NCBI GenBank assembly: GCA_015680685.1
Contig: MNCI01023267.1
Span: 676,838 to 740,837, forward strand
From: Gnetum montanum
Taxonomy: Eukaryota; Streptophyta; Gnetopsida; Gnetales; Gnetaceae
Reading direction: 5' to 3'
Length of the DNA stretch: 64,000 nt
The notes beneath the pieces are model-generated. The model did no database searches, was not told the DNA's origin, and saw only the letters and a program-made list of their open reading frames with translations. This document shows positions 22,990 to 34,766 of this stretch, piece by piece; position 1 is the first letter of the stretch, and the number at the start of each line of letters is the position of its first letter. The translations under genes were made by a program, and so were the position numbers.

Positions 22990-23420
22990 TGAGTCTTTTG
23001 ATAGCTTCAAGTACCTTTAATATAGTTTCTCTTATAGGTGGTTATGGTGGTCGCCTCTCCTCCTCTTGCAGCTTAGTTGTTTCTTTGTCCTTCATTATTT
23101 CCTATCATGATGTAATATGAACATGACAAACCACATTATTATCAAAGCATGCTATCCATTCCCTCTTACATAATTTGTGAATGAGGCATGAAAAGGGGAG
23201 CATCTTCCTTCCCTTCTCATTTTCCTTAAAGCACTTTTCAATTTCTAGATAAATGAGTTGGGGAAGATTGACTAGGAAATTTTTGTTTAGAGTAGTATAT
23301 TCCTAGGTAGAGAAGGCTATTACATTGCTAGGCCTTACTATTGGATTTAGGTGGTAGGTCACAATCTTGAAATATGCATGCTTTACCTTAGTAAGGGCAC
23401 TATGCTCCTTATGATCCACT
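22990..23420 (-). pseudogene. Putative plant transposon protein domain (PF20167-like) relic
   Basis: Minus-strand translation from about 23410 gives KVKHAYFKIVTYHLNPIVRPS, then LNKNFLVNLPQLIYLEIEKC, then KMLPFSCLIHKLCKREWI. This order fits the 'putative plant transposon protein' domain, typified by 'L.P....(T).V...RA.LLY.I..G...NLG.LI..EI..C......LPFP.LIT.LC...GV'. That family is known from uncharacterised ORFs associated with plant Ty3/gypsy elements. An in-frame stop precedes the second block. Upstream (to about 23990) the frame is broken and Pro/Thr-rich. I could not run a profile search. Confidence 0.45.
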
Positions 23421-23989
23421 CTATAGCAATGCTGGATTGATTCCTTCTTAGCTTCAAGATTCTCTTATATAGGAATTTATGCCAATTTTGCTATAGTTTT
23501 GAAAAAATCAAGGACCTCTGTGATGACCTCAACTAAGTAGGATATAGTGATGTATTTGATCTTTATGAATGCATCTCACTATAGGTTTTTTTAGAATAGG
23601 TACTCTCCCCCATGTACCATTCTTCACTATTGGAGAGAATGGACTACATTAGAGGCCACTATAGTTGTGTGCAAACTTCTTCTAGCGCCAATTCCAAGGA
23701 GGGTCCAAAGTTTAATTCTTGGAGAATGGAACTCTGAACCTCCTAGGTTCCTATTTTCTTAAGGTAGGTCTCCATGAGGGTGACTTCAAGATTAGGCCTT
23801 GGCCTAAGAACTTGATCCTACCTGGATTGGCCTATTTCTATAGTGGAAATCTATTAGACAGATTCCACTTTGGTCTCCTCTTGAAAAGGTCCCATTACAT
23901 GGGTCACCTTAGCTACTTACTCTTGGAGTTGTTGTGGTTATTGATGTGGGCTCCTTCCCCCTCTTAGCCATTTTGGGCTAGGAAGGCCC

Positions 23990-24540
23990 TCTTACCTATG
24001 GTACTCTCTTTGATGCCATTTGTGATCACAAACATAATCCATGATTAGATTTTTACTTCATAACCCTTAGTTCTTTTGATACCTTTCTTATTAGATCATG
24101 TTATAGTTAGGCTTGTTTGTGATCTTAGCGAGTTATATTATTTATTGGTTAGCTACTAATGTTTTTTTATTAGGTTTCACCTACTTAGGATGAGTAATTT
24201 AATATTATTTTAATGGGTAAACTTTGGGAAGTTAGGAAAATTTTGAAAAATTTTCAAGAAGAAACCAAAAGTATATGTCCCGCATGAAGTAAAGCTTACC
24301 TTCAATAGCTTGAGGATTGAAAAAAGGATTGAATTGGATTAGTAGTTTGAGAGTTATAGCTCTTGAAAGGTTCTTGGACTCTAAACTATTTGAAAAGCTC
24401 CTCTTGCATCTATGAGAAATGATGCAAAAATGGGTAAGTGTCATGCATATATATAGTGTTTTTATACTACATTGACAAGGATGTGTCGATGGGGTTACAT
24501 TAATGAATCCCATTACGTCAACAAGGCTTTGTTGATGTAG
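23990..24540 (-). mobile_element. Fragment resembling a family B LTR U3
   Basis: The end of this stretch (GACAAGGATGTGTCGATGGGGTTACATT...ACGTCAACAAGGC, about 24470-24530) resembles the U3 region of the inverted LTR at 21.40-21.47 kb (GTTGACGAGGCTACATC...TATGGGGCTATG), including the TTTATATAG-like sequence before it. It lacks the usual LTR ends. The 24232-24513 ORF is a shadow. Confidence 0.35.
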
Positions 24541-25949
24541 TTGTTCATTTCCAAATTTTACATATTAAAAATGAGGAATTTTGGATGAGTTTGGGGATGA
24601 AACAAGATCCAAATGGAAGCAAAAAAAAAAAAAGAAAAAAGAAAGAAAGAAAGAATAAAGGATGGAAAAAACATAGAATATTTTCATTAGGAGAGGAGAA
24701 CATATTGGAGTTGGATGAATTAACAATGTTAAAATAAAGAAAAATTGGTCATTTGAAATGTAAGTTGATGAGATCGATTGGAAAAAATTATTGAGGGATA
24801 GGAAATTTAACTTAAAGAGACCATGCGCTCATCACAAGAAGTCTGTAAACACCAAGGATGAAGTTAAAGTTTGAATCCATGTGAAAGATCATCCAAAGAT
24901 TATGTTACTAACATAACAAATACATCAATTGAAAATGATAGGAGGCAATGAGGTGGTCCATGATGAGATAAGAATGATGGTAGAGAGAGAAAGGTAAGAG
25001 ATCCTTATCCTAGTTACATGAAGTCCTTGTGAAGTGTGTGATTAAGATAATCTAATATCATCCCATCCTCAGTTGAAACCAAGTCCATCCATGTTCAATG
25101 ACTTTTCATGGTCATATCTTGATCCTTCAACCATCAAGAATTCATGACAAGACCCAAGGAACAACCACCACTCCAAGAAAAGAAGAAAAGAGAAGAAGGA
25201 ATATAAAAAGAGTATTAGTAAGATGGATGTATTCAAGCATGTGTAACATGTCTTTCCAACCCCATAACCAATGCTTGTAGCCCTTTATTTTGTCTAAGGG
25301 TATTCTTTGAATTTCCATGTTTTTTTCTTTTTTTCTTTCATGGAAACCACACCATGCAAAGACATGCTTCCTATTATGGTTGACAATAGGAGTGGTGAGA
25401 GACCAATGGAGAAGAATCATAAAACTTAACAAAGAAGTTGGGAATAGAAGATGAAAAATCTCCTTGAAGTCATGCCCTTGTTCATTCCCACTTGATCTAT
25501 TCCAAGTTTGTTAAGTAACAAGATCATTAATTACTTTAAGTTGTAATTGTGAAAGGACCTCATGCTTCCATGATGTAGAGCCTCATAGAGTTTGATATAA
25601 TGGATGAATGTTGTGGACTCACTACCTTATATCATCAAAAAATTAGCAATCCATTAATTGAGGATCTAGTCCAGAGATAGAATTTGATCATTTAGCAATC
25701 AATAATAACATTAAATAATACATTAAATAACTTTTAGTAGTAGTAGTAGTAGCCATGGAAAAAATCAAAGATTTCATAACGACAAAACAAAACAAAATAG
25801 GATAAAACCAAATAAAGTAAAACTAAAAGAAAGAAATGTGAAAATATATAAAAGAAATAGTAAAATATTCAAGAAAATGGAAAATATATGAAGAACAATG
25901 TAAAACAAAAAAGGTAAAAATGGAGTAGTCTTCATAGAATATTAATATG
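24541..25949. other. No gene; simple repeats
   Basis: Low-complexity A/G-rich sequence with an A/G microsatellite at about 24617-24655 (A13, then GAAA repeats) and a TAG microsatellite at about 25737-25752. No ORF has recognisable content. Because integrase lies on the minus strand at higher coordinates, this could be the 3' noncoding region of that element. Confidence 0.4.
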
Positions 25950-28050
25950 GTTGGCCATCTCCCCCATGATTGAGTTGAAAGGAGAAGGCCTAAAAATAGA
26001 GTGTGCTTGTCTATCTATTGAGGTGTAAATGCTACTAGTTATTCTAGGTTTCAAGAAAGGCTTCACTTCTTGGACGTTGACTAATAATTATTTTTTTGTG
26101 CTTGAATGATGGTAAATTATCATGTTACTAGAAGGAAAATTTGTATGAATTATGTAAGGTTATTCTCATAATATTTAAAAATTTGTACATTGTGGTATAA
26201 GCATGGGATTCCAATAAAGAACCTTATCACTCAGCTAAAATTTAACTCTCCTTATTCATGCATTATGATGTTGTTTGGCATCTGCCTTATGAACTTCATT
26301 CATTAATAAGGCTACTCGTCAATTCTTTTCTAGCACATTTAGTGTCAGTAGGCATTTCTTTTATGCTAAACTTAGATTAAGGTTAAGCTCATAAGTCATT
26401 GATGAGTTGCGATATCGGACCCTCGATATCAGATCCCCAATATCGGACATGCGATATCGGAGCTTGTCTTGTTACCTATAAATAAGAGATGAGGGTACTT
26501 GATTTCATAGTTAGGTTCTTAGTCCCTTAGCCAAAATCTTGTAGTTTTCCCTTTCCAGAGTTAGAATCATTTTTTAGTGTTTGCAGTAGGAGTCATAAAG
26601 TGAATGGATCTTTATTCGAGAATTGTGTACCTAAGCACACCTTATGTTCGGAAATAAAGATGAACTTTGTGATAAACCTTACAAGATTTAGAATAGCTTA
26701 TTTATTGCATTTAATGTTATTTATAGTTATTTAATGCTTTCATTAGTTAATTGGTTATTTTTATTGATTTGTTAATTTTCAACAAGTAAGCGCACTAAGT
26801 ACAACCACTTCGAGCATACGTGGAACACTTGCTACCTAGTAACGACTAGCATTTGGTAATCTTGGTAGTGTTACACTGGTTCAAAATGTGTATGGAGAGT
26901 GGGAACAGATGCTAGTGTTAGGACTAGTTAGAGCATAGCTAATTAGTTCAATTAAATTAGTTATTCTCTCATTTCATTTCTCCATTCTAAGCACCAGGAA
27001 CATAAAACATAAAAAAACATAAAAATCACATACCTCAAGTTTACTTAACCATACAATCATGCCATACAAGTAAGCTTGGGAAGACAACGATCACCTAACC
27101 CATCCTTGTTCTATGAAGGCACATAAGCACTTAGTCATTGGAGTTCAACTGGATTGTGCGTGAATGCTTGTATTCATATGGTTGAGCATAGGGGTACCTC
27201 GCCACTCTTCAGTCATTAAGTGTGTACAAAGATTAGCTTGGATTATAAGTATTGGTAGTTTTTTCATATACTAACTCATAGGGAGAATAATCGATAGGAA
27301 ATTTCTAGGTTGATTGATAAGCCCATAGAGCATTATTGAGTTTTATGCTCTAGTCCTTCCTATATTTACTAATTATTTGTATTAGTATCCTGGTTATTTC
27401 CTTATAAGTAACTTCAACTTGACTATTAGCTTGGAGTTATTAATTTATGTTGTACCCCTAAGTGTTGCATTGGTTTTCAAAAAGTAGCACTTGTAAAGTA
27501 AGTTCCATTATCAAAAATAAGTACCTTATGTACAAAAAACTTATTTACCACACGTTTTTTTAACAAACCATGTTGTAGTAGAAGATGAATAGTTAGTAAT
27601 AATTGTAACTTCAACCCATTAGGTGTAGTGGTCAACTACTACTATGATGTATGTCTTGTTGGACATGGGGTTGATGGGCCCCATGAAGTCAATTCTTCAA
27701 AAGTCAAAAGGCTTTAGTGGTTGGATTCACTTTTGGGATCCTTCCATTTTTACAATCATTCCTCCATCTCTTTGACAATGCTCACATGAACGAAAAAAAT
27801 GATGGACATTCCTAAAGGTTATTGGCCAAAATTATCCTACCATGAGGATTGTCAGAACCATCCTCATCCTTGCATAATGGCTCCTACAAGGACCTTTATT
27901 AGCATCCTTCAGGATCCACAATTGATCAACATCAGGCACACACCATCATACTAAGCCATCGGTGGAAAACTTATAAAGGTTACCTTTGATCTCCATGTAA
28001 TGCATGACTTAGTGAAGAAACTGTTGTTTCTTCTTGTTGTAATTTCTTTC
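25950..28050 (-). pseudogene. Athila-like Ty3/gypsy integrase relic, split by a solo LTR
   Basis: On the minus strand from about 28050 the translation gives CVPDVDQLWILKDAN, then HFFRSCEHCQRDGGM (HHCC zinc-binding part), then FDF-RIDFMGPINPMSNKTYI (first catalytic Asp), VVVDHYT-WVEV, then KDWS-like KLNNALWAYQST, DYSPYELVYEK. This is the order and wording of Athila-lineage integrases ('[34 protein letters not shown]'). The C-terminal part continues beyond the solo LTR at 26394-25950 (MPNNIIMHE, RFFIGIPCL). Many stops; the central 'DNGTHF' block is decayed. RT upstream was not recognised. Confidence 0.65.
26400..27211 (+). mobile_element. Solo family B LTR with 5-bp target duplication GTCAT
   Basis: The LTR runs from TGATGAG (26400) to CACTCTTCA (27211). 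GTCAT is present immediately on both sides (26395-26399 and 27212-27216), and the flanks join into one continuous integrase relic. It holds CTATAAATAAGAG (TATA), AATAAAGATGAACTT and the standard B end. U3 has four GATATCGG-like motifs within about 60 bp (26408-26465). A single LTR with an intact duplication and no body indicates insertion followed by LTR-LTR recombination. Confidence 0.85.
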
Positions 28051-29513
28051 TTTAATTACATTCCTTAGTGTTGACTTCTTTTCTTATTTTGGACGTGTCT
28101 CTTGGAATTTTTATGGTTAAGTTTTTGATTGTCTTCTATGCAATGCTTCATCTAGTATCTTTTCTTATGAATCATCATCACTTGCCCATACTATCTTTCT
28201 TTTATCCTTTTGTTGTTCCTTATAACTTATTCTTCTCTTCATCCGCTTCTCTTCTTAACTTAATTCGTGGCTATCTATATTCTGTGGATAAGATCATAAT
28301 GATTTGCATGATAAGTCATGTTCTTTTGTTACAACTTATTTAGAAGCAATTATAAACAACCTTAGATCATTTCTAAATTAATGGTTTTACATCCTATTAT
28401 GATTATATTTTAACAATCCCCTTCAAGTATTAGTTTTGTAATATTAAGTGTTATTGATGTTTTATGAATCATACAATGCTTCGTGATGGCCAGTCATATA
28501 GCATTATATATTCGTAAGAATTGAGGGAACTCACGAATTCATAGAAATAATAAACATGTAGCACAAAGTGAACACAAGGAATCGTTTCTTTTTATTAACT
28601 TTAAAATGAAAATGTGTATATTATGGAGTACCAATTTGTGAAATGAATAGAGTGGAATCTCTTTATGTGATAATAGATGATTTAGAGGCAATCAGAGGTT
28701 CAAAAGTTTTAGGTGGAACTTCAACAATAGAAAGGGGAATAGGAAAGAGATCATATTCTAATTTAGTATTATTAGAAGAAAGTACTTCAGCTTTTGGTAC
28801 ATCATGAGAGGATTTTAAAGATAGTATTCCTTCTTGTTGTTGCTTCATTAATACCTTAAGTGTTTTCATTTCCTTTTCATAGCACTTCCAATCATGCCTA
28901 ATAACCCTTAAATTCTTCTTCTTTGGAGATTAACTATTGTTTGCATGCCTCAATTGTTGAATTTATAGCATAAATTCTCTCCTTGGATTTCTAGATGTTG
29001 ACCTATATTGCCTAATGCTCCAACAATAATAATTGATTTTTTGTTTAAAGATCTTTAACTTTTTTTTCCACGTACAAGCTTTGTCCTTTAATTTTTCCTC
29101 CTCTCATATGTGTTGCTCTTTAATTTTTACAATTTCCTTGTCCTTTTCCTTCATAGTTAGATTTGTCTAACTAGGTCCTTAATCCAGTAATTATAATTTT
29201 GGCTTGATATATGCTTTGTACTCTACCACTATCTAAGAAAATTTCTGAAAATATGATTTCATCTTAACATATTTGTTGATATGAGTTTGCATAGAAGTTT
29301 CCCATTCTTATTTATCCTTCTTTAGTAAGGACAGATTCTTAACAACCATTGAAATTTCATCATCTTTGCTCTTTGCATCTTTCCTGAATGCTACAATATG
29401 AATCACAGATTCATCATAAATATACACTGCAGCTCTCACAAGTTCATGGTTATTTAGTGTGTTATGCTACCTAGTGTCCAACTAATACTGAACTACTTTC
29501 TTGATTGTAGCAT
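28051..29513 (-). other. Decayed internal region with coiled-coil-like frames
   Basis: Minus-strand frames are Lys/Glu/Gln-rich (28869-28663: LKVLMKQQQEG, then Val/Pro-rich; and 29.0-29.2 kb). They resemble a decayed coiled coil like that of the family B ORF, but stops are frequent. 28060-28400 upstream of the integrase may be further pol, unrecognised. No intact gene. Confidence 0.35.
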
Positions 29514-30284
29514 CGATGAGTTGTTATTGAACCCCATCGATGCATGGTTTACTATGTTAACATGTACATGTCGATGCTATGTCTAGTTTTGCCTATATAA
29601 ATACATGCACCTACCGCATTTATGGCATCCAATCATTAGTTGCTAGTTGAACTCTTGCGATTTTATCTTTCCAAAGTTAAAATATTTTCTAAGTGCTTGT
29701 AGTAGGAGTTGAGAAGTGTACTGATCTTTATTTGAGCATTGATGTACTTAAGAACCTTAGTGTGAACAACAATAAAGATAAGCTTTCTTGACAAACCTTA
29801 TAGCACTTAGAATTAGCTTAATATTTACCTCTTGCATTTATTATTCATGTGATTTACTTTAATGCATTCAATTAATTAATTAACTCACGTAACTAACACA
29901 CATAAGTACAATCATCTTGAGCATATGATTAATGCTTGGTAATCCTAGTGGCACTTAATGCTTGGTAACCCAATAGCATTGTAACATGTTTAGGATGTGT
30001 ATGACAAATGGGAACAAATGCTTATGTTAGAATTAGTTAAAGCATTAACTAGTTATTAGATTAATTAAGCATTTAATTACTTTATTTTTGGCATTTAGGC
30101 AAATTAAATGAAAAACATAAAATGATAAAAATCATATGCCTTAGTTACACTTAACCATATCGTTGGACTTTACTACCTAGACCTAGTGTACTTAGAGAGC
30201 TAAAGTCTATAGAATTCAACTAGATTACATAGTGAATGCTAGTGATTTGTATGGTTGGACATAGGAACTACTTGCTGCTTATCA
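29514..30284 (+). mobile_element. Family B 5' LTR
   Basis: Begins CGATGAG (a decayed TGATGAG) at 29514 and ends TGCTTATCA at 30284. It contains the conserved B landmarks: a TATATAAAT box near 29595, a CTTTATTTGAGCATTG motif, AATAAAGATAAGC, and the GTTTAGGATGTGTATG block. A tRNA primer-binding site follows directly, so it is a 5' LTR of a forward element, whose body is cut off at 31257 by element A1. Confidence 0.75.
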
Positions 30285-30285
30285 T

Positions 30286-30303
30286 TGGCACCATTATTAG
30301 GGA
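30286..30303 (+). promoter_or_regulatory. Primer-binding site, decayed tRNA-Asp type
   Basis: TGGCACCATTATTAGGGA sits one base after the LTR. It matches the TGGCGCCGTTGCCGGGGA primer site used by Athila-type elements at 12 of 18 positions, and all six differences are G-to-A or C-to-T transitions, the signature of methylated-cytosine decay. Confidence 0.7.
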
Positions 30304-30435
30304 TTTTAGTTAGATATGTGCACTACCTAGGAGTTAGTAAAATTATATAATGACGTTGTAATAAACCCTAAAGTCGATATCATTAAGAAAAATAATGATA
30401 ACAAAAAAAGCACATTATTTTTCTTCCAATCTAAT

Positions 30436-31256
30436 ATGGCTTCTTCTCATAGGGGAGATTATTCACCGTGACATGAAGGTGGTTCCAATTAGCAAAAGTG
30501 TGAAGGCCCAAAACCACCTATGCCCCACTAATGCAAAGTGATCTATACTCATCTAGATAAGTATGTTCTAGACTTCACCTTTGTCTTGCACCAGGATGAA
30601 TAGATGTGGTGGAGGGACATAGAGGGTAACATTGTTTTGCTACCTGATTGATCAGTTCCTATGATGATGCTTCACACTCTCATGAAATTGATCATTTTAG
30701 GGCTTAAGGCTAAATACATTATGCAAGATCATGACTATCAAGGTTATTATCCCATAGAAGCACAATGGAGGAAAGTTTAGTAATAGGAGGCTCACTACAA
30801 GGCATCAAAGGGGAAATGATTCACTAACCCCTTATTCCTACTATGCCAAAAGAAAGGAGAGGATCCCTTTTCTGGGAGTTCTTAATTCACAAACTCTCCT
30901 CTCCTTTTCTTTGATGATGGACCCTTAACCAAAATTTATAGTTCACTATAAGTAACCCTAGTTCAGGGAAGAATGGGTCCCATGACCATGGGGACTCCAA
31001 AGGTGGGAGTTAAGGTAGGAATGTGGACAAGCACCATGATAAAGATAAACATGGTGATTATGGCCATGACCACAGAAGAGGGAGTAGCAAGCATCATTTT
31101 GGTGCTAGTCCTCCTTTCTCTTCACCTTCATAATCCTCATCTTCTTCCTTCTCCAGCTTCAACCAAAGCCATAAAGGATGAGACCGTGATGGAGATGATC
31201 AATGGAATAAAGATAATTGCAAGATCCACCAAAATAGTAGAGACCATGGGCATGGG
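30436..31256 (+). pseudogene. Family B gag-like relic
   Basis: After the leader an ATG at 30436 opens MASSHRGDYSP, then stops. Coding-like pieces follow (IYTHLDKYVLDFTFVLHQDE; MWWRDIEGNIVLLPD). A His/Asp/Ser-rich stretch (KHHDKDKHGDYGHDHRRGSS at about 31030-31090) mirrors the relic at 171-722. The position directly after the 5' LTR and primer site supports gag. It is cut at 31257 by A1. The long ORF 30973-31284 is in the wrong frame for this composition. Confidence 0.45.
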
Positions 31257-33092
31257 TGTAGCAACCGAAAATGTTGGTGGCTAGAACACCGAGAGGTTGC
31301 CGGGCGAACAGTTTAACCTTGGATCTATGCAAGGGTTGTGCTGGAGAAAATGGAAGTAGGCCAAACTGAATGGTCTGGTTGATTAGATAGGGACTTAATT
31401 GATGTATCTTAATCTTATGTAAATGTTTGTTTCAGAAGGGAGACATGTGAGATAGATCGATGATCAATAAATGCAAGATAGTGAGAATAGTGCAAAACAA
31501 CGATTATAATAAAGAAATAGCAAGAAAAACTTAGGTGAGAAAGTGCACTACCCCAAGGTTGCGGATTTGATTCTTTTCCTTGTTTGAAAGGTGTACAATA
31601 GGTTACACAATGCTGGAGAGACACTACTTAAACTGAGCGGTATAGTCATACTTCTTCTACTAGCTGATCTATTTGCTAAGATGTCAAAATGTTTGACTCA
31701 CAAAGGGATGTTTGGAGCCAACCAGAGAACTCAAAGGTAACTAGAATGCTCAAGAAATGCCAAGTCTATTTGCCAAGAAGTGAACCAAGAAGCCAACTAG
31801 CCAACACAAAAAGCCAACAAGCCAACTACTCTTGTTAATGCCAAAAAAGCCAACCCTTTGAGCATTTTTTGTCGAGGTATTTATAGGGCCAAGAGTAGAA
31901 GAGAAATGTGGTCTGGGTTCCACATGTCCTAGACCCCACAAGATGCTATCATGTTCGTATTGTGCAGGTGTGCGATGCTAGATGTGGACTTTGTTACACT
32001 GTGATCATACTATCGGAACTGCATGTGCTGAGATCCAGTGTGCTAACAATGTGAGTAGGATGGTGCTTATTCTCTAGGACTACGTCTTCCCTACCTTTAC
32101 AAGTAGGGTCAAGCGTAAGAACAATGTTTTGGGAGCTGATCGGGGGTATTCAAAATGAAGTGAAATTCTTAATCTTGCCAAGGAGATGAGGGAGTGAGGA
32201 AAATTATCGTCAACAAGTTCTAGAGCTACCTGAAGAACTCTTGCTATTTCTATACCAGTGTTACACTACTCATGCCGTTAAACACATTGACATAGGGTAA
32301 GTGGTTGCTTGCTACTTTGTGCTACATTATGTAGCGTAGCCACTGATTTTGATTGAAATTTGCATAGGAGTGAAGGAGCATTTGTTTGCAACTTTTGTCC
32401 TTCATGCAGGTGAGATTTTGAATTTGTAGAACTCATGTTTGAAACACTTGCTGCTTCTGCATTATTGCTATGCTATACTACACTATGTAGTGTAGCACAG
32501 CGTAGCAACTAGCGTATCATGCATCCTTGTTTAATTCATCAATTTCTAGCAAAAAAATTTGCTCGAGTCCTAAGGACTAACTGGGGCGGGAAGTCTTGGA
32601 GGCCGAAGTTTTGTCAAAGTGCCATTTTCTTGTTGGAACCACTTGACAAGATGGGCCTTTTTGCTTTGCTTTTGCTATGTTGTAGCGTAGCACCTTGCGT
32701 TGACTAAATCATGCCTTGTCTTCATAATCATTTTGTCACTTCACATTTGGATGCTTTAGTAACTATCTTTCAAGGCTTTATATGCTACATAGCGTACTAG
32801 ACTTATTCACTAGAAAACTTTCCAAACTAGTTTTCTCATCCTAAACACTTTCGGCAACTCCTAGCATAGTTTCTGGGTAGACTGTCAGTCGGGTCAATTG
32901 TCCAGTTGGGCAGGCCAGAGAGTCTAGTGGGCCTGTCAAGTCTGGAGATAGAAAAATTGATAGACTAGATAGTCCATCCTCAATGCCTACATTTTCCTAA
33001 TAAATTGTCATGAGGCTGCACTTGTGGAAGTCCTTGCCTAAATTTTGAGACTCTTTTGAAGCATGAGTGTCCTAAAATTTTATGGTGTTTCA
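31257..33092 (-). mobile_element. 3' LTR of A1
   Basis: On the minus strand it begins TGAAACACC at 33092 and ends GGTTGCTACA at 31257, giving canonical TG...CA ends. Length is 1836 bp, against 1838 for the A2 3' LTR. A TATAAATA box on the minus strand is at 31878-31885. U3 contains GCTACGCTATG palindromes near 32330 and 32460-32515. The U3 is clearly diverged from A2. The left flank is ATGGG (31252-31256), the candidate half of a target duplication whose partner is outside the window. Confidence 0.8.
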
Positions 33093-33110
33093 CTGGCCCC
33101 TCTTTGTCGA
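33093..33110 (-). promoter_or_regulatory. Polypurine tract of A1
   Basis: On the minus strand GTCGACAAAGAGGGGCCAG directly precedes the LTR start TGAAACACC. The same stretch with small changes is at 42549 (A2) and 6726 (left relative). It is where plus-strand DNA synthesis would start. Confidence 0.7.
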
Positions 33111-34450
33111 CATCTAGAGGATCCACCTAATAGATGTCAACAAAGAATACGAAACACCATGAAGGATAAGTCACCAACATCACTCTCTAGTGGTTGCTTA
33201 GGTGTCGCTTTGCTGTGCTTGGGAGTAACAGGATAGTCATGCAGGGGAAAGGGGAAAGGGTGGACTTGAGGGAATAGGTTCAAGAAAAGGAAAGCTGAAA
33301 TGTAGCGTGGTCCCTCATTGGAGTGCTTATGAGGGAGTCAGTGCATGTGGGCATCTATCTTTCATTGGCCTCTGGCCTCTCGTTAGGATGCTTAGAGAGG
33401 ATCAGTGTGAAACAATTGGTGTGCCATTTTTTAGGCATACATTCTCTTTCTTTTTCTTCTTATTTTTTTGAGCTTTGTTACGCTTTTGTGCTTTTCTTTT
33501 GCTGTCTCGCCATGTTCATTTGCAAACAACCTTGTTGTTACAGGATAGGTGTTTCCTACCTAGGATGAGTTTTGTTACATCCATATGGGGCTTTGACCTA
33601 CCTACAAGTGCTTCCCATGCGGCAAGTTGCGTTACACGCATCATGGACTTTGTGGTCGAGCATATGGGAGGGCTTTACACGCATCAAGAAAGCTTGTAAA
33701 AGGGATGTGAAAAGGGAGAATGCGGGTGTGAGAAATGAGATGATGAAGGTTAAGAGGAAGGGCAGGATGTGCACTCCCAAGTAGCTAAGCTAGTTAGAGT
33801 GGTCACCTTGGAATGATATGGTTTCCTGTCCTCCTAGAAAAATGCATCTTTGACCGATGCCATCTTGGCATGTATCTTGCAAGTGCAACAGAAAGAAGAC
33901 CAAAGAAATGTAACCATGAAACACAGTTAGGAAAAGGTTTTACTTTCTTTAGACATCGTTGAAGTGATGGGCACTATTGCTGAGGCATGTAACATCTAAG
34001 GTCAACAGCGATTCTGGCAGTGGCAAGCTAAAGGGGCCAGCACCGAGAGGGCTAGGAGTTGTGGCGATGCAAGTGCTTAGGAGTCCCCACCCAAGGCAAA
34101 CATCATGCAATTAAATTGTAAGTGGAGAGGCTTAACAGGTGAATTTCTATTAGGATCAAATGATGGAGGGGGCTGGAGGGTAGCAGTGGTAGGTGCTGAC
34201 AATGGAAGTTACTGCCAGGGTGACACGCTGTGGTAGCAGTAGCTCCGGAAGGTCAACAAGATGTCAGATGACATATTTGGAGGATTAGCAAGATGCCATG
34301 GGTATTGGCATTGCATATGTTACAGAGGATGTTCTCTTGTCATCGTGAACTACATTCTGGAACTACAAAGCCCCACCCTATGTTGGCACTATGCATGCTT
34401 GCTTGTTTGAGTGGTGGTGGATGAGAGTTGGGAACATGGTGCCATGAACC
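33111..34450. other. 3' noncoding region of A1
   Basis: Homologous to 42566-43911 of A2 (e.g. ATTTGCAAACAACCTT...GGATAGGTGTT...ACATCCA-ATGGGGCTTT-ACCTACCTACA). ORFs in it (33323-33784) are not conserved as protein between the copies. No gene. Confidence 0.55.
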
Positions 34451-34745
34451 TAGTTTAAGCTCCTGGTAGACCATCTAATGTACTGGTTTAAGGTCCCAGT
34501 AGACCACAATGTGCTAGTTTAAGTTCCTAGTAGACCATTATCCTAGTTTAAGGTCCTAGCTCCGCTGCGCTAGTTTATTGTCATAGCGGATGGTGGATGG
34601 GCCAATTTAAGGTCATAACGGATCGTTTGTGCTAATTTAATGTCATAGTGGATGTTTTGTGCCATTTTATAGTCATGGCATACTATTTGTGCCAGTTTAT
34701 AGTCATGGTGGACTACAGGTGCTAGTTTATAGTCATAGTGGACTA
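34451..34745. repeat. Spacer tandem repeats between integrase and 3' noncoding region (A1)
   Basis: Eight to nine degenerate units of about 30-37 bp with the core TGCTAGTTTAAGGTCCTAGTAGACC, changing toward GTGCCAGTTTATAGTCATGGTGGACTA near the integrase end. It is the counterpart of 43912-44403 in A2. Confidence 0.75.
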
Positions 34746-34766
34746 TTTTCTTACCTTGCTTCTGTG

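Noticed and set aside
28068-28343. Hydrophobic plus-strand ORF as a membrane protein
   Set aside because: It is the complement of Lys/Asn-rich minus-strand sequence upstream of the integrase relic, with no start context or homologous copy.
30973-31284. 103-codon Met-rich ORF as a gene
   Set aside because: It is a shadow frame of the H/D/S-rich gag-like relic and runs across the A1 LTR boundary at 31257.
33323-33784. Overlapping ORFs in the A1 3' region
   Set aside because: The corresponding A2 sequence (42.7-43.2 kb) is similar as DNA but does not keep these proteins.
34451-34745. CRISPR-like regular repeats
   Set aside because: Units are degenerate and adjoin without unique spacers. They recur at module borders of a plant retroelement, so they are ordinary tandem repeats.
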